Of a stretch of 64,000 bases of DNA, positions 21,877-34,674 are shown in pieces. Source of the DNA: Sophora flavescens (taxonomy: Eukaryota > Streptophyta > Magnoliopsida > Fabales > Fabaceae); assembly GCA_030762895.1 (NCBI GenBank), contig CM061069.1:102069923-102133922 (forward strand), in the 5' to 3' direction. Each line of letters begins with the position of its first letter. The first letter of the stretch is position 1. The translations under genes were made by a program, and so were the position numbers. Below the pieces are notes generated by a model that saw only the letters and a program-made list of their open reading frames with translations, did no database searches and was not told the DNA's origin.

Positions 21877-22317
21877 AACTGGCTCTGCTTCACATACCGA
21901 GAACAACAGATACATAGAAGGGGATAAGAAGATAAGAAACTATTCTATTATCATATTTTGAAAAGAAATATGTAACATCCGTGTTTTAAGGCATTATTTA
22001 TATGTTGGGTAACTATGTTTTAGACTTTGATTTAAGGTCTAATATGCATGTTTAGGTGTTGGGAACCTTGCATGGAAAGTACGAGATTAACCGGCGTTGA
22101 ATTGAATGCTAACGTTTTCTAGAATTTTCGATATACCGTTTAGAACGTTTAAGAGTGCACAATAGGAAAATTATTTTTGAGGAAGTGATTAGGTATGTTT
22201 GAGGTCTTGGACTTATTCCTTAGGTATAAAGTAGTCTATATTTCAAATTTCTAGTCAATCGGACTTCAAACGAGCTCAAAACGCGATAAAACGTATGAAT
22301 CAGTGGTGTTGGACAGC

Positions 22318-22440
22318 AACCAGCACTAAGCGCAGCATATAGGGCGCTGAACGCTGGACCTGAGACGTGTCACTCAGTGATTGGGGGAGAGAGGTGGTGC
22401 ACCTCCCCAGCGTGGAGCGCTAGATCACTGGCACTGAGCG
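22318..22440. repeat. GCGCT-type palindrome cluster (L3 LTR)
   Basis: Short inverted units such as CAGCACTAAGCGC, AGGGCGCTGAACGCTGG, CAGCGTGGAGCGCT and CTGGCACTGAGCGG follow one another within 120 bp. The motif differs from those in other LTRs here, but the position, just upstream of a TATTTAAAT box, is the same. Confidence 0.6.
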
Positions 22441-23186
22441 GCCAGTGTAAAAAAATACTATTTAAATGAGAATTTCGTGGAGAACCTTTTAGAAGGTTAA
22501 AAATAAAAAAATTAGAGAGTGAGAGAGAGGAGAGGAAGTGAGAAAGAGAGAGAAACTTCCAGAGCTGATTCCAACCAATCTGTTTGTCCTATTGAAAAAA
22601 CGATTATACCGTTGTGATCCTCACGGCGTATACTTCATCATCCTACCTTTCTTTTCTTAATTAGGCTAAGGTAAGCTTATGTTCTTTTTAGGCCAAAATG
22701 CCGTTGAAGTTATCTCTCAATCCGTTTATCGGTTTTCAGTTCCGTCTTTAGATTTGGGTTACACGTAATGTGTTCTTCATGAATATTTATTCAGGAGAAT
22801 TTTTGGAACCCGGAGGTAGGAGAACCTCACGAGGAAGATTTGGGGAGTTTAGAGCAGGCTTGTTTCGTTGCTCTAAAGCTAGCCTACGACACCTCGGGTG
22901 GGGGAAAGAAGCCATCTAACGTCGGAAATGGCTAAGTAACATTTTATTCAATATTGGCGTAGGGCGACCTAAACCCTACTAGTGGGTGAATAATTGACAA
23001 TGTCAATATCACATTGGGGACTACTTAGTGGTATCAATGATGATATGGAGATTGTAGTTTTATCGCCGTTAGGTTATATTTATGATATTGAGGTTGTCTG
23101 ATTCTTAGTATATTGAATTGCTTGCTGTATGTTGTTTTGATTAACATGTTAATTATAGTTATTATGTTTATTTGAATATGTTGTTG

Positions 23187-23190
<4 letters not shown>

Positions 23191-23256
<66 letters not shown>
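23191..23256 (+). repeat. (TTA)22 microsatellite
   Basis: Sixty-six bases of uninterrupted trinucleotide repeat lie inside the solo LTR, preceded by (TTG)3. Confidence 0.95.
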
Positions 23257-24380
23257 GTTATTATTATTTTATTTTGATTATGATTAATAACATGTTGTCT
23301 TGATTGATAACAACCCTGTTAAGTGATGCATGTTGGGGAGTGTATTATATATGATTTAGACGTGTCTAACCTAACTAATTAATATTTTATTATGATGAGA
23401 TTGATGAGGTGATATTATTTTAGATATGATATGAAATAGTGATGAGAGGTTAAGGCACTAGGATATGACTCGATATACGTCGGTGAGATCCATATAGATG
23501 CATGTTGTTGATCACAACCGTGTTTTTGGAACACACGAGGTCAGAAGTCCTTGCGGGACTGTCCCAACTTAGATTTAGGTTGTGAAGCTATAGTGTCATT
23601 GCTATGCATGAGCACCCTCGAGAGAGAATCAGGGTGTGCACCGGAGCGAGATATGCAGCTATAGTGTCATTGTTTTGCATGAGCATTCTCATCGCGGATG
23701 AGAATGTGCATCAGGATTTGGGGATGCGTCGCTTAGACGACTGATGAACATCCCTGAGCGGGCAAGGGATGTGTGACAGGATTGGTGGTGGCCACGTTAA
23801 CAAAAGTTGCATGAGTTCATAGGGTAGAGGATGATAATGTGTCTGGATGATGATTTTATATATTTCTTTTATATATATCTATGATGCTTGTTTATGTGCC
23901 TTTATTGTTTATATGTTACGTACCTTTTTCCTTGTGTGATGATAGATATCCCACTACTTCTTTTTTATGTATGTTTATTTTATGTGATCTTTTTGAGAAG
24001 GCCTTGCGGAGGATCCGGTTACAGAGGAGTTTGATGGGACTCCTTATGAGCCAGATGCTGGAGGACGAGCGGTAGACCCGAGTAGTTGAGTAGAGAGTGT
24101 CTGTGGCCAGTGCGTCTTTTTGGTGACGTTATAGTTTCCATTCCTTATATCGTTTTGTATCAGTATGTATATTTTGGGACCCTACTGATGGGGTACCCTC
24201 TTTAGTTTATCAGCACAATATGTTTGTATTTAAATATATGTGTGTAGTGTGATGTTTAATTTTTGTTTTTTACTTTTAAGTTTTAATATTTACGATTTTC
24301 TGTATATATGTCTAATGCTAATATTACGATTAAGTTTTAGTTAATTAAGTTTTACTTTAATGGGACATCGGGGTGTCTCA

Positions 24381-24803
24381 GAATACATAACATATATACA
24401 ATAACAAACAAAGACATGCATCACATATAGATCACATATAGGTTGCAATAATCCTCAAGTTACTGGATTATCCTCTACCTATTCTCTCATGCACCTAAAC
24501 CTGTATGCTGACGTGGCCACCTACAATCCTATCTCCATCCCCCATTCCCATTAGGGATATTAGTCAGTCGTCCAAGCGACACATCTGTAAACATCGGTGC
24601 ACACCTGCATTCTCGTTTGGGTGCTCATTCTGAGAATGATACTATTCCCCCATTCGGCCCGTTAGGGAATAGTTGCACAGTATAAAGGTATCCCCATTCC
24701 TGTTAGGATACATGGAGCACCTCGTCAAGGACTACGAGAGTATCACGGTAGTTTCCCCCATTCTCGTTAGGAAACTGGTCCGTGATATCCGGTATCCGTA
24801 ATT
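24381..24803 (-). mobile_element. Gypsy LTR fragment, minus orientation
   Basis: It contains stepped phrases such as CCCCATTCCCATTAGGG, CCCATTCCTGTTAGGATAC and TGCACACCTGCATTCTC, which mirror, in reverse complement, the GTGCACC and GAGCATTCTC phrases of the L3 LTR (23590-23720). No terminus is visible except that it stops at the TAATT duplication (24799-24803). Confidence 0.45.
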
Positions 24804-27149
24804 TGTAACACCCTTCTCAGGCGCTACATTGTCTGTGACATTTCTATTTTATAAGACCGAGTAAAGAGGAAAATAATTCTTTTACCAAAAATATAGGTTT
24901 ACTTTTTACTTTTCTCTTTTGCAAATGATTTCAACATATTCTTTAACATACATCATTCACTCATATATATATAATAGTAACAAGTTTAGAAAGAAGGCGG
25001 AAATACCAACACCCATAAAGCAACAACAACTTACTGGAAATAGATTTATAATAATAGTAACAACTTTAGAGACATAGCTCCACAAAATATAACATAGACA
25101 CGAGACTGGCCAGATACAAAAGAAATGACAAAATGTCCATTAGACTAAATCCCTCTAGACTGTGTCCATGTCTCCAAGTACTTTCAAACTGCATCGGGGT
25201 GTGAAGGAGAAACAGTGTTGTCGTCATCTTTGCCCGATGTAAGATAGAAAATAGCAAACCAGTAAATACAGAAATGAGGTGAGATTTCTATTCATCTTAC
25301 ACTTAAGGCAGACATGCAGTGGTACCACACACAGGTACGTACAAATATAAATAAACAATTATATCATCCATCACAACAGAAATAATACTATTTCACAACA
25401 GCATAATCATAGGGCACCGTTTTTCCCTAGATAAGAGACATCTAAGACTCGAGGAATGACCTCTGATTCTCTATACCATGGTTTTAACAAACAGTCGCAG
25501 AGAGTGGTTCGGAGGATTGTTCGGGAGTCCACCAGCCTTGGGTAATAAAATGTGTCAACAGTCATCACCGTGCACATAGGCTTTTTCGGGAACATCAAAC
25601 ACTACCAGAAATACATAGTGTCTAGTAGAGTATGTCGGTGTATTACAAGATCACCACGCCACAGAGGAGCAACCCACTGGGCCTATATGAGTATTTCACA
25701 CCCCGACACCCCCAAGCATCAATAAATCGTCACTACGAAATTCGCATCCACATTAAAGTGTTAGCCCAATCTCCTAGGCACAACGGCCTTACAGAACATA
25801 GTTTCACTATGTGTTTAGGTAAACTTTGCCGGAAATGCATTCTTCTCGTCCATCCATCGGATAACGGTGTTTGATTCCATCAGAATCCTTTCAACATAGT
25901 GTAACAGATGCTAGATGTCCTTAAGTCCGAATCACCGGTACTTAATCATCAAGATAAATTTCTCGAGTAACCTTTCATCTTTGTACAAAGTTTTCTTTAA
26001 AGTACTTGATTAAAAATCCTAGCACGTTATGAGATTGGAACAAAAGTCCAATTATTTATTTCTCTGTACTTTTCTAATTGAGCCTTTTTCGTTGGCTTCC
26101 AAGAAAACAAATCATTGAGTCCATTAAATTTTATGGAATATGGATAATGAATTATCCATACTTTATGACATAAGGTCGTGTTCCAGCCTACGTCATAAAT
26201 CATTACGTTTGTATTTTCACTAAGTCATTCTTGACTTAGGATTTTATGTTTTACAGTAAAATATCGTCTTTGAAGACTAAAATATTTTTGGCTTAAAACC
26301 AAAACCTTTAGATAAAATCAAATCCATTTTCAAGAGTAATTTCCCTCAAAGAAACATAGGTATCAATTTCTCCAAAACATTTTCTCAAAAATCCTTAAAA
26401 CATGGTTCTTCACCTCAAATGTATTACTCTCCTAGGTTATATTACTCATATGAAAATATTGAAACACTGATTTTCCATCAAAATCTCCATTTATACAAAA
26501 TTTCTAAGAATTTGACCGAACGTCGTTAATTTTGTGAATCGCGCAAATCCTTTTTAAACGATTTTACACTCTAATAGTCAAAAACTCATTTTGGAGTTTT
26601 AGAACAGTTTGATAGGCATGAAAAACAGTTTCTAACTGTCCAAATTCATAAATTTTCGAAAATTGCAGTTTAGTCCCTAAACTTTCATTAATTACAAAAA
26701 GGTCCTTATTCACTTAAAACCTTATACCTTTTTATTCATAACTTCAAATCACACCAAACCAACTTCTTTAGAAATATTTTTCAGTTGCCCTCAAATTTTC
26801 CAGAAATTACATCTCTGCCCCAAATATTTTACAATAATTGCAAAAAGGTCATTTCTTACAAAAAAGCTTATAACTTTTTATGTATTAATCCAATTAACAC
26901 CAAACCAATTTCTATGGTTTTGTCTCATCAAGGACTAAAATATTAACATGAAAGAATGTGAATTTTAGTGCAGTCATTTAAATTCTCAGAAATTACATTT
27001 TAGTCCCTAAGGACTCGTAAAATCACATCTTTCAATATACACATCCAAATCAATCCAAACCAATTTCTATTCTTGTATATCCATTCACTTCTCATAAAAA
27101 TCATTCAAATCATTTAACACATCATAGAACCCCTTAAATCAGTCACGAC

Positions 27150-30100
27150 CGAATGGCCTTAAGTTATTCATGTCAAATTAAAAAATCTTATTGGAAGAAT
27201 CTTGGTTTGAAATCATTTGCTTTTAATGATAGAGGTAGTAGAAGTCCAAACTTGAGGTGTTTATGTGTTCAAGCACTGGACCCTGATGTTGTCTATACAT
27301 CTTCTCAACTCTGTGCTTTCTCTATCATTGTGCACAGTCAGAATTTGTATTTTGATGTTGTTTACGCCTCTACTTTGTATCAAATGAGAAGAGAGCTTTG
27401 GTGGGATTTAGCAAAGGTTGAGCTTGATTTTGATGGAGCTTGGTTATTCATTGGAGACTTTAATGCAGTTCTAGGTGCTCATGAAAAGAGGGGGGGTTGT
27501 TTACCTCTTAAGGCATCTTGTGATGATTTTAATAATTGGACTGCTGCAAGAAATTTTACTCATCTTGTGACCAGAGGTTCCCCCTTCACATGGTCTAAGG
27601 CAGGGGTGGAAATGCTCATACTGAAAAAAGATTGGATAGAGATATTGTAAATAACTCTTGGCTTTCATATTGGAACAATATTTCTTGTTATACTCTAACA
27701 AAAAGCCATTCAGATCATTATCCTCTCATGATAACACAGCATACAGGAATTAAATCTAGTCCATCTTCTTTCAAATATTTTGACATGTGGGCTGGGCACA
27801 AAGATTGTGAATCAATTGTCAAGGAAATTTGGTCTACTTCTATTAGTGGCTGTCCTATGTTTGTCTTCAGGAAGAAGTTAAAAATTCTGAAAGCAAGGTT
27901 TAAAATCTGGAACAAACAGGTTTTTGGGGATGTCAATGAAAAAGTGGATAGTGCTTTACTTTTGGTGGATCAAATTCAGAACCAAATAGCCTTAAATGGC
28001 TTTTCTACTGAGCTTCAGGAGCAAGAATTTCTAGCTCAGCAGAATTTGCAGAAAGCTCTAGCTATTGAGGAATCATTCTGGAAGCAGAAGGCAAATCTGA
28101 AATGGTTTAGCTGTGGGGATAGGAATATAGCATATTTTCACAGAACTACAAAAAGTAAAAGCTCCACCAAGCAGATGTCTATTTTGAAGAATGGTGATGA
28201 GGTTCTTGAGGTTTCCACTGATATTGAGCAGCATGTGCTGCATTATTTCTCTGCCTTATATGCCACAGAAAATCAATGCTCAGATACTAATCTAACAGAC
28301 ACAATGATTCCTAATGTTGTTTCATCCATAGATAATGCAATGCAGACCAATCTTCCAACTTTTGATGAAGTGAAAAGTGTTGTCTTCTTTATGAATGGTT
28401 CCAGTGCCCCTGGTCCTGATGGCTTTGGATGTTCCTTTTATCAGTATTTTTGGCATATCATAGGGGATGATCTCTTTAAGTCAGTTTTCAATTTTTCAAG
28501 CATAATTGGATTTTGCCTGGCCTAAACTCTAATCTAGTTACCCTCATTCCAAAATTTTCTGAAGCTGACAAAATAGAGGACAATAGACCAATTTCTCTAG
28601 TAAACTTTCAGTTCAAAGTAATAACAAAGGTCTTGGCAGACAGGTTGTCCATTATTGCTCCCAAAATCGTCTCTCCTCAACAAAGAGGCTTTATTCAAGG
28701 AAGGCAGATTTCTGAATGTGTTTGCATCACTTCAGAAGCAATAAACATGCTTGAAAATAAGTCTTTTGGGGGTAATTTGGCTCTCAAATTTGACATTAAA
28801 AAAGCTTTTGATACTCTTGATTGGGATTTTCTGTTGAAAGTGCTTGTTGCCTTTGGTTTTCACAGTGATTTTTGTAATTGGGTAAGCACTATCTTAATTT
28901 CTTCTAGACCGTCTTTCCAAGTAAATGGTCACTCAGTTGGTTACATGGCTTGCAAAAGGGGAGTGAGGCAAGGTGATCCTCTATCTCCCCTCCTTTTTTG
29001 CCAAGCTGAGGATGTGCTAAGTTGAAGTATTTCATTTTTTATGGATTCAAATCAGTTGCAACACATGGCCAGTCCAAAGGGCTTTAAAACTCATTCCCAT
29101 ATCCTCTATGCAGATGACAATATGGTTTTCTGTAAAGTAACAAAGAAAGGATTAAGGAATCTAATGAGCCTGTTTGCTGTTTATGGAGCTTCTTCTGGTC
29201 AAAATTTGAGCATTGGTAAATGTCAGTTCTTTGCAGGCTCTATTTCCTCTAGCAGGTTAAATGAGATTAAGGGAATTCTGGGTTTTTCTCAAGGCAGTAT
29301 TCCTTTTACTTATTTAGGTGTTCCTATCTTTAAAGGAAAACCTAAGGTGATCTACTTGCAGCCTATAGCAGATAGAATTAAGGATAAACTTGCTGCTTGG
29401 AAGGGCTCTTTGTTGTCTATCATGGGGAGATGCCAATTGGTGAATTATGTGATAAATGGCCTATCACATTGCTTCAAGATTTATGCTTGGCCTATCACAT
29501 TGCTTAAGTCCATTAATAGATGGATTAGAAATTTTATTTGGTCTGGCAATATCCATGTTAAGAAGACTGTGACAGTTACTTGGAAACATCTTTGTAAACC
29601 AACTGATGAGGGTGGTTTAGGTCTCAGGTCTATTAGGTCCATTAATGCTGCAGCCATGCTTCAATTGTGCTAGAATGTAACAGTCTCTCAGGAAGAATGG
29701 GCAAGGTTACTTAGAGCAAGATTCTTCATAAAAGGAGCTCCTTTCCTCTCCTATGATTGGTCATCTATTTGGCCTGGTATTAGGAGTCTTACTCATACTG
29801 TTTTACATAATTCAGCCTGGAATCTTGGAGATGGTTCTAAAATCAGGTTTTGGAATGATAGGTGGTTGGCTAATGGTGATTCAGTGTTGGACTTTCTTAA
29901 AGCTCCAAGAAATATGCATCAGCTTCATGTCGCCACAAAGACATGACTCCATTAGAAATAGATCATGGTTTCTGCCTCCAGAAGTGCAGATCCGGTTTCC
30001 AAACCGTCTTGCTGAAACGAAAAAAGTGGTTATCCCTTTTTGTGCTACAACTGATCAGAGAAAGTGATGTCACTCAGATGCAGGGGATTTAACATTTAAA

Positions 30101-31354
30101 GATGCATATAAGTTTATAAATCCAGCTTCTGCTAGTTTAAGTTGGTCTAAGTTAATTTCGCAGCCGTTTATTCCACCATCTAAATCTTTCGTGGTATGGA
30201 GAATGATGCACAAAAGAATGCCTACAGATGAAAATCTTAGGGCCAGAGGTGTTATTACTATCTCTATGTGTTCTCTTTGCTGTGAAGCTATTGAATCTGC
30301 TGAGCACTTGTTCTTATCATGCAGCTTTGCTTCCTCAATTTGGTCATGGCTTAATAGTGTTCTGATCATGCTATTGATCAATCATCATTTGCTTCTCTTT
30401 TTAAGGTCTGTAACAGTTTTAATGGTAGTCAAGCAAAGGATTTAGCTCTTGCAGCCATCATCAATACTGTTTCTACCATTTGGTTCTGCAGGAACTCAGT
30501 CAGGTTTAGAAATAATTGTATATCTTTTAGTGATGCTGTCAACCAAATCAGAACTGACACAAATCTAGCAGGTTCCATTTCCTAAGGAACTTCATCCAAC
30601 TCTGTTGATGAATTTAAGCTAATCAAATTCTTTAAAGTGGACTGTCATTCTTCAAAAGGAAATTTGATCAAACAAGTTGACTGGTTTGCTCCTTTGGTGG
30701 GTTGGATTAAATATAATTCGAATGGATCAGCCAGAGGTGCTCTAGGTTATGCTGCTGCAGGAGGCATCTTCAGAGACTTTACAGGTTATTTTAAAGGTTG
30801 CTATGCTTCTTTCCTTGGTAATCTTCCAGCTCTTCATGCTGAATTTATTGCTGCTATGACGACCATAGAGGTTGCATTTCATAAAGGATGGAATTCTCTT
30901 TGGCTTGAGTGTGACTGGAAGGTGGTGGTGGATGCTTTTAGCTCAAATTCGGGTGTTCCTTCGCAACCACTCAACAGATGGAAGAATTGTCAATTGCTTA
31001 AGGATAGTATGAATTTCAGAATTTCTCATATATTTAGGGAAGGGAATTGTTGTACGGATAAATTAGCTAATTTTGGGGTAACTAGTCGGGTCTCTAGTTG
31101 GCGGAACTATGTTCCTTATTTTATAAGGGAGGATTTCTTACGAAATAAATTAGGATTACCAAACTATAGATTTTCTTGATATTATCATGGGTATTGGCTT
31201 TAGTCCTCCATGTTCTTTTGTATTCTTTCTTTATTTTCTTAACGAATTTTTGGCATGCTGCAAATGACGGTTAGGTTGTGGGGTGCCAACGTAGTTGGGA
31301 TGCCTTTTCCTATAGTGCTGCTTTTGCATGCCAATAGCCTTTTTGTAAAAAAAA
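27150..31354 (+). mobile_element. LINE (L1-type), 5'-truncated
   Basis: A 4.2-kb LINE starts inside the endonuclease domain and ends in an A8 tail (31347-31354). Its 3' UTR matches the LINE at 1-3648. Candidate target duplications are weak: GGCCTTAAGTTA near 27156 against GGTCTTAATTAA at 31355. The 5' truncation is typical of incomplete target-primed reverse transcription. The host LTR resumes after the tail. Confidence 0.9.
27156..31179 (+). pseudogene. LINE ORF2 remnant (EN-RT-zinc binding-RNase H)
   Basis: The endonuclease starts late (no first catalytic motif) but has FIGDFNAVLGAHEKRGG and the GSPFTWS motif; a frameshift near 27605 precedes KRLDRDIVNN. The linker and RT run 27632-28510, shift frame, then 28513-29673 with a TGA at 29023 and a TAG at 29671. 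RT motifs are QRGFIQGR, KKAFDTLDW, RGVRQGDPLSPLLF and YADD (29107-29118). A further shift lies near 29940. The RT zinc-binding part has MCSLCC then EHLFLSC (about 30265-30330). The RNase H frame is open at 30637-31179 with LWLECDW and FREGNCCTDKLANFG, but its first catalytic Asp is Asn (SNGSARG where TDG is expected). The protein is dead in several ways. Confidence 0.92.
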
Positions 31355-32528
31355 GGTCTTAATTAAAGATCAACAACACCAAAACCACATATATCACAAC
31401 CAACATATATCAAACAAAATCCTCAAAGAGGATCACACGCATATGCAAATAAATATACAAATTTATACTTGGAATTACAAGACCACTTAAATATTAATAA
31501 ACCATCAACATATCTACCCTAAGGCAGGATGATGGTAATCTCCCCCATACCTTTGTTGATCACTTGAAAAGTCAAGTAATGAGATGATGTTCACCAAGAG
31601 CTCAAGGTTTGAACCAACAAAACCTAGCCATGAACCATCAACAAGAAAACAAGTTAAAAATGAAGAAAATCCATCTAACCATTTATTAGTTAGGTTCGAC
31701 CATGTCAAGAAAAATAAGCTAGAGATCTCTAAAATTTTGAAACTCTTGGATGATGAAAATAGAAGTTGTGATGAAAAGTGAAGGTATGATCATGGATCAT
31801 AAGGCTATACCTTTGAAATTTGAAGAAATGATCAAAATCTACTACTTTGAATATCAAGTGTATGAACTTAGGAGTTTTAGTGTCAAAGTTTAATAACATG
31901 AACCAAATGGAGGAAATGAAGTGAAGATGACCTTTTTAAAGGGTGATGGCCGTGAGTTGCTAGGGAAAATAAGGTAAAATGTTGTCATGGCAAACTTGAA
32001 GTTACAATGAAAGCTTAAGGGCATTTTGGACTTTTCACATTTTAGTCACCATTACTTACATTGAATGTAATATGACTCATCCCTATGACTCACCCCTATG
32101 ACTCATTGTCTTCATCCATCTGGTGTCGGGTTTTGTCTCTGCACCTCCGCTCTCGATTCCGTCAATCCCCGATCGTCGAGTATTCGCCCAACTAACGTAT
32201 AATAACCTATTTATTTTGGAAATTTTCAAAATAACCACAATGGTTGGAAATAAAATATAAACCTAAACCATTTCATTCACGGGTCAAAATTAAGTTTTCT
32301 GACCAGTAAATTCTTACTATCAGTGAAAACGCAGACCGGGTTTCGTCTGAGTTTTAAACCTAAATTTTTACCGTAAGCTTCTACCATAAGGTAGAGTATA
32401 ATTATTATTTTATTTATTAAAAATAATTTTCTATATCTAATATAAAAAATTACAAACAATTACACTTCTACCGATAATTGAAAAATAGTATAAACAGTAA
32501 AATCGTAAAAACAGGGTGTTACATAATT

Positions 32529-34477
32529 GGATACTCTAATCCTAGTAAACCTTTCGTAGTGTATTGTGATGCATCAAAGAAAGGTTTAGGTGGAGTGTTG
32601 ATGCAAGATGGTAAGATAGTAGCTTATGCTTCTGGGCAGTTGAAGATCCATGAGAAGAACTACCCTACTCATGACCTAGAGTTATGAGCTGTGGTATTTG
32701 CCTTATAGAACTGGAGGCATTACCTTTATGGATCTAAGTTTGAGGTTTTTAGTGATCATAAGAGTTTGAAATATCTGTTGATAAAAAAGAGATCAATATG
32801 AGGCAACGTAGGTCGATGGAGTTCTTAAAGGATTATGAGTTTGATCTGACCTAACACCCAGAAAAGGCTAATGTAGTGGTCGAAGCTTTAAGTAGAAAAA
32901 CCTTGCATGTCTCCCCTTTGACGGTTAGGGAGATGGATCTGACCGAGGATTTTAGAGACCAAAGTCTAGCTTGGTAAGTTACCCTTAAGAGCATTATGCT
33001 TGGAACCTTGAAGGCTACCAACAGTTTGATGGATGAGATAAGAGAAGGTCAAAAGGTAGATAAGTATCTCTTAGACTAGAGGGAGTTGCTTTCTCAAGGT
33101 AGACCTTAGTTTTAAGGACAAAAGTGATGGGTTTTTGAGGTTCAAGGATAGAGTTTGTATACCAGATGTCCCAGAGCATAGGAAGTTGATCCTTGAAGAA
33201 GGACATAGGAGTGGATTATGTGTGAACTCAGGTGCCACTAAGATGTATCAGGATTTAAAGAGAATGTTTTGGTGGCCTAGGCTGAAGAAATATGTGGCTG
33301 AGTTTGTGTATGCTTGTTTAGTGTGTCAAAAGGCTAAGATAGAACACCAGAAGCCATCAGGAAAGTTACAACCGTTAAGTATCCCAGAATGGAAGTGGGA
33401 CACTATTGCCATGGATTGTGTTTGGACTCTCGAGGACTCTAGCCGGCTATGAAGCGATATGGGTTGTTGTGGATAGATTGACTAAGTCTGCCCATTTCAT
33501 CCCAATGAATATGGAATACCCTTTGGAAAAGTTTACCCGGTTGTATATTAAGTAAATAGTTACGTTACATGGTGTACCCTCTAGCATAGTGTCAGATAGA
33601 GACCCGAAGTTTACCTCTAGGTTTTGGACTGGTTTGCATGAGGCTTTAGATACCAAGCTTAGGCTAAGTTCAGCTTATCACCCGCAGACGGATGGTCAGT
33701 CTGAGAGAGACTTCCAGTCCTTAGAGGACTTGCTTAGAGCTTGTGTGCTAGAACAGTCAGGTAGTTGGGACAAGTTTTTGCCCCTAATAGAGTTCACCTG
33801 CAACAACAGCTACCATTCCAGTATTGGGATGGCACCTTATGAAGCTCTTTATGGGAGGAGATTCAGGACACCTTTGTGTTGGAATGAACCGGGTGATAGT
33901 GTGGTGTTAGGACTTGAGATAGTGCAAGAAACCACAAAAGGTGAGGATGATTCAGGAAAAGATGAGAACGACATAGAGTAGGCAGAAAACCATGACAAAA
34001 TAAGAAAGGCGCTCGAATTCCAGGAAGGTGATTACGTATTCTTGAGAGTTACACCAACAACTAGGGTCGGTAGAGTGATTAAAGCAAAGAAACTTACTCC
34101 CAAATTCATTGGACCCTACCAAATTCTTAAAAGAGTCGGTTAAGTTGCATACCAAATTGCATTGTCATCTTTCTTGTCTAAACTTCTTCTTTCATGTGTC
34201 ACAACTTCATAAGTACATTCATGACCCAAACCATGTGATAGTCCCTGACACGATTCAGTTAAAAGAGAATTCGACTTTTGAGGTACAACCCCTTCGAGTT
34301 GAGGATCGGAGGGTGAAGCAGTTGAAAGGAGATTCCTTTGGTTAAAGTCTTTTGGAGTAGGGCGGCTGAGGAAAGTGCTACATAGGAGCTTGAGAGAAAG
34401 ATGATGGAGGCGTACAACATCTCTTCATTCGAGGTGAGTAGAAATTTTGATGACGAAAATTTTATAAGGTGGTGGAA
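32529..34477 (+). pseudogene. Ty3/gypsy chromovirus pol fragment
   Basis: It begins abruptly in the RNase H domain (KPFVVYCDASKKGLGGVLMQ, then KIVAYASGQLK and NYPTHDLEL). Stops accumulate to 33130. Integrase zinc region: HRSG then GATKMYQDLKRMFWWPRLKK and CLVCQKAK, with the second His of the HHCC set replaced by Asn. The integrase core (33350-33980) has MDCVW, SDRDPKFTSRFW and SAYHPQTDGQSER; many stops lie between. The C-terminal part (34020-34470) shows FIGPYQILKRVG, FHVSQLHKYIHDPNH and a chromodomain-like tail ending at a polypurine tract. The domain set and order (RNase H, integrase, chromodomain) assign it to the Tekay-like chromoviruses. Gag, protease and RT are absent on the left because the fragment was cut before the TAATT insertion. 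Confidence 0.88.
34466..34477 (+). other. Chromovirus polypurine tract
   Basis: AAGGTGGTGGAA lies directly before the LTR terminus TGGTAACACTCC, as expected for the plus-strand primer. Confidence 0.65.
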
Positions 34478-34674
34478 TGGTAACACTCCGTTTTTCCATA
34501 TAAAGGCTTTGTGTGTGTCTTGTTTGTTAGGAAGGTTAAGAGTGGGCTAAGTGGGGTTTTTAAGTTAAAAATCCCTTCCTGATGCATGAGCACGCCCGTG
34601 CTTAAGGCTGCATGCGTCTCGTTGATGCAGATATGAGCACGCCCGTGCTCATTAGAGAGCAAGACCGTGCTCGG
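34478..34674 (+). mobile_element. Chromovirus 3' LTR start (family L1)
   Basis: It begins TGGTAACACTCCG and shares landmarks with the solo LTR at 6794 (GTGGGGTTTTTAAG, AAAAATCCCTTCCTGATGC). It carries palindromes GAGCACGCCCGTGCTT and GAGCACGCCCGTGCTC at 34586-34672 where the 6794 copy has GACACAGCTGTGTC. It stops where element D is inserted; the rest is outside the window. Confidence 0.8.

Larger units (their letters stand above)
21971..24380 (+). mobile_element. Solo LTR (gypsy family 'L3')
   Basis: The ends TGTAACATCCGTG and ATCGGGGTGTCTCA are flanked by AAATA (21966-21970) and GAATA (24381-24385), a 4/5 match that is probably a mutated duplication. The length is 2,410 bp. It carries a palindrome-like GCGCT cluster (22318-22440), a TATTTAAAT box (about 22459), a leader-like region (22540-22700), a (TTA)22 run, stepped GAGCACCCTC repeats (23500-23770) and near 24000-24075 a short acidic coding-like tail (EDPVTEEFDGTPYEPDAGG). 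No gag or pol is present. Confidence 0.78.
24804..32523 (-). mobile_element. Solo LTR family L2, split by a LINE
   Basis: It begins TGTAACACCCTTC and ends ACAGGGTGTTACA, with perfect duplications TAATT at 24799-24803 and 32524-32528. Removing the LINE leaves about 3.5 kb, close to the 3,590 bp of the family copy at 7077-10666; end segments align. No gag or pol of its own is present. It is inserted between a minus-oriented LTR fragment and the 5' edge of a chromovirus pol fragment. Confidence 0.88.

Noticed and set aside
21541..21917. Cys/Val-rich open frames
   Set aside because: They are translations of the GT/GC dinucleotide run and have no conserved flank.
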